DNA of 64,000 nucleotides, from positions 4,960,001 to 5,024,000 of the forward strand of contig OX359194.1 of NCBI GenBank assembly GCA_947172415.1, written 5' to 3'. This document shows, piece by piece, positions 56,101 to 64,000 of the stretch. The stretch's first letter is position 1. Every line of letters starts with the position of its first letter. The notes under the pieces are model-generated. The model was not told the DNA's origin. It did no database searches and worked only from the letters and a program-made list of their open reading frames with translations. A program made the position numbers and the translations under genes. The stretch is from Chondrosia reniformis. Taxonomy: Eukaryota; Porifera; Demospongiae; Chondrillida; Chondrillidae.

Positions 56101-57584
56101 GTACTTCTGTGGCAGCCCCTTATATTGTTTCCCTCATTTGCTGTGTACATTGTATGGCTTCATGTTACGGAAAGATATAGACTGATATACGGATGTAACA
56201 CTTAATTTATACGTCGATACATCCTTTTGCAAATGGCAGCGTTCAGGAAGCTTTAGTTAACGAAGCTTTCCCATCGTTATTTATAATGTTCAGGACACTT
56301 AAGCATCCTCAATTGTTAAGATTAAGAATATATATATTAAAGCCCAACGATGCAGCCAAGTAGTTCGAGTACGGGGGCATGAGTTTCTAAACTCGAAATA
56401 CAGTTAAGGAAGGGAATATATAACCATGCATAACAACACAATCTTTTTACATCCTATTCCTGCAACTATTATTTACATTACATTTTTGCACTACTTGAAA
56501 AGGCTATCAACACGACATAACAGGTTTCGCATTAATCTATGATGTGCAGTACCTACGTATGATCATAGGCCTATTCATTGGTCTGTGCATATATACTATG
56601 TACCATTAGAATATTCACTAGCAGTGTCATCACTAGGATCTGCCATTTGTAATGACTCATTCCATTCTGCAAATCTTTTTGATTGAGTCTTTAGAAATTT
56701 TAAGAAAGGTTCATTGGTTAACTCTATCTGCTCCCAAATTTGGTCATCGTCACTATTTGCTGTCCAAATTTCCTTCAAAACAAAAACTGGATGAGACCCT
56801 AGCAAATAAAGAATTCAAGATGAAGAAGGAAAATGATCCTTTGCACTGATATATCTTAAGTCAGGATCCTAATGTTGACCGGTTGTAAGGTTAAAATATA
56901 TTAAAATGTCACTTTAACATCTACATACGTAGCTACTTGCGAAAAGAAGGCTGCAATGTCACATACGTACAGTATTCCTAAACTACAGTGTAACCATGCC
57001 CCATGCCAAGCACTTGGACTTGCTCATTCCTCACCCTTCACCCAAAATATGAGTAAGGTGCTACATTTAGTTATATTCTAAATTATTGCCAATGAGGACC
57101 TACAGGTCAAAGTGTTCAATTATTTAATTTCGCATTCTTAATATTATAGTTCAATTACAAGAATTGATTATACTTGTTAAACTTCAGCTGGTGTACCGAA
57201 TTTAATTTTGAAACTAAACTTGCAAGTTCACTTTTAAGCATATCAAACTATAGGTAGGTTTGTAGATTCTAAAAATATTATTTTATAGCGACTACAAATG
57301 ATTAAAGGCTATTTTATATATATCTATATTTAGAGCTTCCTCATCATATATATCATATAAATATAAATATAAAGTAAATTGTAACTTGCACCATAGATGC
57401 TTGCACTGTATATACATACTCCTTATGAGCTAAATATCTACTTACCTTTTCGTGTGGTATGGAAATGATCATGTAAGAATTTGATACCATTCTTACAGTT
57501 CTGTTGAGTATTACGATCGCAAGCTAGAAATTCTTCTAGCTTAAGAGCAGCTGCAGCCTGCCGAGTTTCCTTGAGAGTCGCCAT
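53117..57584 (-). CDS. MPHOSPH10: U3 snoRNP protein MPP10
   Basis: A nucleolar component of the small-subunit processome with IMP3 and IMP4. Nine exons: 57446-57584, 56604-56798, 55858-56022 (or to 56028), 55374-55669, 54954-55095, 54690-54757, 54442-54610, 53710-53798, 53117-53572, giving about 572 residues; human is 681. Conserved stretches: IWEQIELTNEPFLKFLKT, FFDLHEMETYL, YEDFFDSP, SWQLIGEVTEKQRPKNALLE then HLEFDHM, LWDDVERKVKP, LDKSSKSLAEVYEEDYLK, LFQKLDSLTSYEFTPK, IVTNLPALSIEEAVPV and a C-terminal HKLKL as in human MPP10. Long acidic tracts lie in the middle and a basic coiled region near the end. It starts 142 bp after the end of the receptor gene on the same strand. Confidence 0.96.
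54190..54342. mobile_element. Short Penelope-related element in an MPHOSPH10 intron
   Basis: Inverted ends ATTTGAGCATCAGCAA and TTGCTGATGCTCAAAT. The minus strand of the interior reads CTGAAGA-AGACC-TATG-GATT-GAAAC, a decayed hammerhead core. Same family layout as 14033 and 31906. Confidence 0.65.
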
Positions 57585-57725
57585 TTTTAAAGAACACGAT
57601 CAATTCAATAACACGATTATCGATATTTTCGAGCAAATTGCCACATGTACCCACATATTTTAAGGAAACATGTCCATGCATATGTGAATGTAGTGTACAT
57701 TCTGTCTAAGCAATATAGTTTGTAG

Positions 57726-60700
57726 TCACTTTTGTTCTTGGTTATCTGAATTGTTTGAAGAATACAGTGGGTTAAACAGGGAAGGAGGGAGGTTATAAGT
57801 AGGATCACCGGAGTGGCTTGATTCACTCTCTTCCTCCCTATGGGCTACCATTTCACGAGCTATTCCTTCCATATGATTGGCTGTTTCAAGATTTGAATTC
57901 TTAATTTCATTGGGTGACATGGTGGAAATTTTGGCATCTCTTATGATCTCTGTTCTGTGGCATATTGAATCCATCGGAGAAGGGATTACAGGTACAGCAG
58001 GAACCTCAGGCTTTAAAGGTGATGGGCTGGATATATGCGGTGTCCAACTACTTGCAGTATGACCAGTAGATACTGGCATGGGTCTGTAACCACTGTTGTG
58101 CCGAGGGAATGGATGATATGTATCCGTAACCGAGGGCTCAAAATTAGGAGACTGCAGCATTGAAAAGGAATATGTTCAATGAAGGGCATGCAATTGTTAG
58201 TATAGTGATGCAACCTTTAGTGCTTACCTTTAAGGCTCCTAGGTGAGGTCTGGCTAGCGCTGCCATTCCCTGATCAGAGTACACTTGTTGCCTTCTCTGA
58301 GATGCCTCCTTTGTGGATCCTGACTCTAAAGAAGAATACTCACCAGTGTTGGAATTTGGGTTAGGATTAATATCAGCTATCACTTGAAAAGATTGCCGAC
58401 CAGTATTTTCATTATGCATTTGATCTGGTGGATAGCTCCTATTGTTTGATAATATGGTAGTGCCTATGTTATCTCCCACTTGTGAATTATTTTTCTGCGG
58501 TGGATTTACTGCTAGCATCTCAAAGTGATCACTTTGTGGCTCTTGGAATTGTGTTCTTAGTGATCCTATTACAGTGGAAGGTCTTTTTGAAGGTTGTAAT
58601 AGCGATGAGGTTTCGTTATTTTCAAAAACATCATCATTGTTACTGTCAGTGTCAGAATCATTTCCGATGCTTTTTCTCCACTGATCTATTTCTGTAGCTC
58701 TATCTGGTAATATGGTTTCTATTTCTGCATTTTGTTGAGTCTGAATTCTCTGACTGTTAGAATCGCTAGCACTACCCTAAGGTATAAAATATTAAAAATT
58801 TTCTACAAAAATAGTGAAGATGTAGGGATGGCATAAAAAGTAGAGAAACAAGAAAGGGATGTTACACAGTGAAGCATTAGCTGTGCATGAATCATACAAC
58901 ACCCTTGCTTGTAGGATTCATGTATAGCTAATGCTTCACTGTGTAACATCCCTTTCTTGTTTCTCTACTTTTTATGCCATCCCTACATCTTCACTATTTT
59001 TGTAGAAAATTTTTAATATTTCTAGTTTTTGTACTTTTTATGGAGCATGGGCTAGGAATTAGATTCATATAATTAAAATCATTTTGGTTTCGCAATCTTC
59101 GACTGATTATGACGTCATTAAAATGGCGACTTTATTGAGGCCTTGACTCTAGGGTCATGAAAACCGTCATGCTCAATAATAGCGTTATCGCTCTCGCTTC
59201 TACAAAAGAATACAGCTCGGAAAATTTGCAGTAGTTTCGTGTAACAATTAGTCCAAAAGCTTATATAGTTTTTAAGTTATGGCTGACGAAGAAGAATAAG
59301 AAGAAGAAGAAGAATATGAAGAAGACGAAAATGGGAATTTTTAAAGTTTATTATTTCGCCAGCGGGACATATTCGCTTGCCTTTAAGGTCTATTTAGAGT
59401 ATGTATATTGTATATTTAGCTATACATAGCCTTGTTTTGTCGATTTTCGGCCTATTTTGGGATTTCGCTCCTATACCAATGTATGGGGAAAACGAAAAAA
59501 ACCGTGTCATCCCTACATAGGGAGTACTACCGTACTCCCTGATAAGGGAGTAAGGACAAATCCTACAAGTTGTCATAAAAAGGCTTGTATGTAAATATAA
59601 AGTAATTAAGAGCTAGAGAAAGTGGTTGACTAACATAATAAATGAATAATCACAGGAGGTTAGTAAGCCAATTATATACTTATCATCATAGCCTTTGTAC
59701 AGGCAATAACCTCTCAATCAGTTCATGTAGGGCCCGGGGTAAACAGCATAAAACAAAAAAGCTAATCATAATATGTACATATTCTGATACATACCTGTGA
59801 TAATGTTCGAAGACTTTCATGATAATTGTCAATCTTTTTAGAATACATTTTAAAGATACTACATAAAATGAGGATGTCAAATGAAGATTGAATGAATAGT
59901 AATTCAAACACTTCCCTATAAAGCATGAGCTTGAAAACACAAATGTTAGAACAGACATAAAATGAACACTCACCAGCAACAGACAAATACTCCAATTATT
60001 ACACCCAAAAGCACCAAAACTGCGAAAACAATTGGGATTATAATGGTACTCCCTAGAGGTCGGAAAGAAAACATGCATGTTGGTTATTGCTTAAATACAG
60101 TATTTTACATCTTTGGCCACATTTCATTTATCTAATATTCAGTTAACTGCACCATTCATTTAAAGCACATAAAATTATGTCAATTTAGCACAAATTCATT
60201 TACACCCAGTAATGACATTACAAGCAAAGATATGATAAATTAGTCAATCATAGTCTAACTTGTAAATGCTAAATACACTTGAAGAGTGTCAGCATATACA
60301 CATAGTTCTAAGAGGTCAATACTGCAATTTCCATGCAAAATGTATATAGTAATATCAAGGCCATTCTAGTCAGCTTCAGGTCAATGTGAGGAAAGACAAC
60401 ATCTGATGAAGATCTCCATTTTGGGATTGCCTGCCAGAATACTAAAATCCTGCTACCTCAAAGCAGAGGTACAGAAGTTCCATTTAATTAATACACTACA
60501 CTCACAAGGAATATTTGGATTTGTAGAAGTTTCATTTCCTGCTGTTTCCTGACCTGTTATGAAAACAATTACAAGTCGGTTAAGCAATGTACATATTACA
60601 AGTACAGTGGAATCTGTATAAGATGGTCACTACTGGGACCTGACCAAGTGGATGTTATACACAGGGTGACCAGCTTTTGAAAATGCATCAATTTGTTAAT

Positions 60701-63425
60701 AATCGACATAATAGGAAACCTGTCTTTGCAACCCTTTACAGTCAGTGTCTGTGTGAAGTACATAAATACATGTGTTTATAAGCCATCAGGAAATTACAAG
60801 TTGAGTAGTTGGTGGAGGCTCCTTTCCATGAAGTGTTTGAATTTTAGAAAAGATATCACACTTATACAAAAGTACTGGTCGCCAGATTAGAAGAGCAGCA
60901 GCAAAATAAGAGTAAGAGCTGCCTACATATGTAGAGAGGCTGTTGTAGTTGACGATTGTTTTGACCACTATTAAAGTAATTTGTCATTGAAATTTAGTAA
61001 TCCCAGACCTGCCTAGAAAGTGGCATTATCAGCTTCACAAAGAGGGACATACGTACGGTATAAAACACATATGTACATACATACTTGGTTTAGGTGAAAC
61101 TTCAGGAGTACATTGCTCAACTAAAGAAAAAAGAAATGGTAAAAACTAACCAAATAGACTACACATAACATGCTTACATACATACATACATACATACGTC
61201 TATGTAGCATTAGGGCCAATAGGAATGCATTTAGAGTAGATACCAAAGCATTAAATTCAGTGCTCTGAGGAGTCCTAGCAGTTTAACTTCTAAATAAATC
61301 TATTATTCCATTCAGAAAGTATTTAGCCAATTTCAGAAAACTAAATAGCCAGGAACACTTTTATCAATGAAAATCACTGGTAATAACATGTATGTATATA
61401 CATAATGATAAGCAGTCAAGACAAGTCATCCAGGGTGCTGGCCAACGCTGATCAACATTAACTTGTCCCATTAAAAACATCTGTGCAAACTAACCTGTTT
61501 GCTCACAGCTTGCATCTTTGCAATCTGTAGGAATAGAGCAAATCACACTAAAGGCTTAATGAAAACAAATACTATTGTATGCATTCATACAGACCTACGT
61601 ATACACTATAGGAAGGCACGTATCTGGTTAGCCTTGAACCATAAATCACCAATCTCACCTGACTTGACCTTAAGTACACCCAGAGCATGATTGCTTTTCA
61701 TTGACAGGTTGTAAAACAAGCAGTAGGAATGACTTTGACAGACAGAGTTTGGGTTATATTGAGGGAAATACCAGTTTTTTTGGCTCTTAGTGAAACTGGT
61801 GCAGTCAGAAGAGTTGAAGTATTTACTGCCATTGCTGTCAGTTTTAATTTTGCAATCAAAATTTTCACTCGACTGAATGTTACAGTCATACAAGGTGTAG
61901 TTTATAGTAATGTAGGCATTTAGTTTGTTCTTCAAAGAATTTGATATGTTCCAGGTACATTGCAAATCAGTATTTCGTAGACGTTCACACGTCAGAGCCA
62001 AACACCTCTCAGCATCACCTACAATATAATATACGTACATGTGCATGCATAGAGATGTAAGAAAATTAAACAATAAAACAAAAAGATATGCAAATTACAT
62101 TGCATACTCATTTTGATATACGTATATATGAATAGAGAACTCTACTTTTATGTACGGATATATTATTGAATAAAAATCCCCAAAGGATCTGGAATCAATA
62201 ACAACAGGTAGTACTTTCGAGAAAGCTGTCCACAACCTATGTATGTATTGTTTGACTATGTAATCAGCATTGTTATTCATATACCCAAAATAGGGAAATT
62301 TATGTACATCTTATTATGCAAACACATCCCCAGCAGATAAGCTGCACTCCATAGATTTGTTAGTAAATGGGCCTGTTAATGAACGCCTTAGACAGAAATT
62401 CCATACATATATGTGATATGCTGAGAAGGTGACAGAGCAAATGAATACTGACAGTCATAATGAAGTTGTAGTGGACATGAAGCGGACGGTGATGAATACA
62501 TTTGGAGCAAAAAGGCTTGTCTCCATGTATAACTACCTTAAGGGTTAACCCGAGATCTGCATGAATGGATTTATTAAGGTGGACATAGTCCAATCCTTGC
62601 AACATCAGTGCTTTTATTCCACCAACAGCTGATGATGCAGACCCCATTTTAAACAAAATTCATTTTTGTCCTATACCTGATGAACTATATGAAGGTATAA
62701 TCATACTATATCTTGCTCCACTTGAAATGAGATATGTATGAGTTAGATATAGTGCACACTGTAAAACTTACTGTAATTCACTCTCATCAAAATACAGGGA
62801 ATGAAAATGATAGCTATTACTTAATACATGCAGTGAAAGTAAAAAGAAGGTTTCTTAATAAATTGTGAATTTTAGCCATTACCAAATGAGATTTTACTAG
62901 AAATCTACATATACGTACGTATATGTAAATGTATGGTAATTTGGCTATTTGTGATATCACACAAGAAATGAACTGTAAATTCTACTTAATACCTAATCAA
63001 AATAAGATGGATGAAACTACCCAAGGGTACAACTTACCAACAGTAGCTTCATGGATTTTCAATGCATTACTGTGTTTTGAATATCCTACATCGTTTCCTA
63101 ATCTTACAGTGACATTCTGTTCATCCCAAAATTCTAATGGCAAATTAAATGTTTTTAAGATAATATCACCCGAGTTGTCTTCAATGCTTGAGGTACTAAT
63201 TGAACTTCCATTAAAAAACAAATCAACCTTTGTTGGAATATCACATTTAGTTCTATTAATCTAAGAAAAAGAAAAAATCACTGAAATAGATCTATACTAA
63301 AAAGTTAAGCATGATATATCATATAATACATATAACAATTCACAAACGTACTTGTACTATTATTTCTATGTCTTTTCCTGAACAGTGTCTGGTCACATTT
63401 AAAAGTTCTGGAGGGTGCTCTGGAG
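57726..63425 (-). CDS. Type I membrane receptor, cytokine-receptor-like, 5' end outside window
   Basis: Exons on the minus strand: 63352-63425, 63038-63260, 61659-62018, 61495-61524, 61085-61120, 60506-60553, 59974-60052, 59795-59858, 58228-58776, 57726-58151; all phases close. The first two make a fibronectin-III-like domain (APEHPPELLNVT). The third makes a domain with LTCERLRNTDLQCTWNIS, that is C-x9-C-x-W, the hallmark of the first disulphide in class I cytokine receptors, with many N-glycosylation sites. Three tiny phase-1 exons form a stalk. STIIIPIVFAVLVLLGVIIG is the membrane helix, followed by about 350 cytoplasmic residues rich in Ser, Asn and Pro. The tail contains VYSDQ (a YxxQ motif) and YNLP. 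No kinase domain and no WSxWS are seen. The signal peptide must lie beyond the right edge. Confidence 0.8.
58788..59021. repeat. Foldback element next to a splice acceptor
   Basis: Arms of about 105 bp (58788-58893 and 58912-59021) are nearly exact mirrors, including TTACACAGTGAAGCATTAGC and GATGTAGGGATGGCATAAAA. Its left edge is 12 bp upstream of the acceptor of the receptor exon 58228-58776. Confidence 0.88.
59100..59560. repeat. Repeat-derived intron segment
   Basis: Holds a GAA-rich tract (about 59287-59330) and ends with GGGAGTACTACCGTACTCCC, a palindrome whose ACTACCGTACTCTCTGA-type core recurs near 29065 and 37635. Probably parts of an unnamed element in a receptor intron. Confidence 0.45.
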
Positions 63426-64000
63426 CTGTAGATAGGTACGTACATGTATGTTAACATAGATTTATCCTTATTCTTACATCACACCATAATCATCATCATC
63501 ATCATAAAGGGATTTTACTGACAATTATGTTGGTTCCAATTAAAGTACTTATGTAAGTAGGGAAGAATACTATATTAGTCCATATAGAAGGCGGATTGCA
63601 TTTAAAGGCCAGGGGTCAGTGGGCTATTCGTAAATAGAGTCTAGGACCTTGAATTGACACACTGGGTTGGGGTGTGAATCAGTGGTGAGATGTAAACAGT
63701 TTATTCCCTGCCCTGCCAAAGTCCTAGGATGTCTTCTTCAAATAAAAGGTCATGAAGTGCGTTGTGAACAAGACTAAGAAAGTGGCTGCCATGGAGATAG
63801 GCACAGATAGCAAGAGAAGATGGAGTCAAATAGAGGAAGGCTTGAATTGAGGCCTGGTCAAAACTGACTGAAAAACATTGAGGTCTGGGCCATATACATG
63901 GCCCCATTTATGGGATAATGGAGGCTTAATTAAAAATTTATATTTTAAAAATTCGTTTTCTAAGAGCTGTATACGTACATAACATGAAATTATTGTAGCT
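63426..64000. other. Receptor gene intron, no recognised exon
   Basis: Should be intron upstream of exon 63352-63425 (phase 1). A minus-strand frame at 63701-63907 has no recognisable domain. A short CAT repeat lies near 63488. Confidence 0.4.

Noticed and set aside
62360-62656. 98-residue minus-strand frame inside a receptor intron
   Set aside because: Phase and acceptor/donor sites do not fit the receptor, no family is recognised, and neighbouring exons join without it.
63701-63907. 68-residue minus-strand frame near the right edge
   Set aside because: GC-richer and open, but no domain and no clear splice sites in the required phase. Could be repeat-derived.

Overview
This window is nuclear DNA from an intron-rich invertebrate animal. 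It is AT-rich, with short GT-AG introns, compact genes and many small mobile elements. A sponge or another early-branching marine animal fits best; that is inferred from gene content and repeat style and was not tested by any search. Exon models below were built by hand from splice signals, reading phase and family similarity. In every multi-exon gene the phases close from the first recognised exon to the last.

Left part (1-21.3 kb). The window opens inside a minus-strand anoctamin (TMEM16) gene, of which only the N-terminal exons are present. Next come an intronless plus-strand gene resembling WS/DGAT acyltransferases and, 171 bp later, a complete 17-exon TBC1D15-type Rab GTPase-activating protein gene. 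A minus-strand TIPRL (TIP41) gene follows.

Middle part (21.9-46.9 kb). A 13-exon DBH-like copper monooxygenase (MOXD1-type) gene keeps all recognisable copper ligands. It is followed by a decayed tandem copy: a relic of exon 1, then exons 11-13 with a frameshift. Penelope-like retroelement pieces lie between and inside the copies. A 5.8-kb Ty3-type LTR retrotransposon with two 195-bp LTRs is inserted at the end of the decayed copy. Introns here hold SINEs, foldback elements and TTAA- or TA-flanked MITEs. One foldback carries two opposed hammerhead ribozyme motifs. A second hammerhead family is tied to the Penelope-like sequences.

Right part (47-64 kb). A two-exon gene encodes a protein with a signal peptide and seven predicted membrane segments. 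Three closely packed minus-strand genes follow: PRPF38A (spliceosome), MPHOSPH10 (U3 snoRNP) and a type I membrane receptor with a cytokine-receptor-like C-x9-C-x-W signature, cut by the right edge. The 7SL (SRP) RNA gene lies on the plus strand in the 521-bp gap between PRPF38A and MPHOSPH10, starting 56 bp from the PRPF38A start codon with a TATA box at the expected Pol III distance.

The genes do not form one pathway. PRPF38A, MPHOSPH10 and 7SL RNA are housekeeping RNA-processing or RNP genes. The most unusual content is the ribozyme-bearing elements, the receptor, the 7TM protein and the decayed monooxygenase duplicate.
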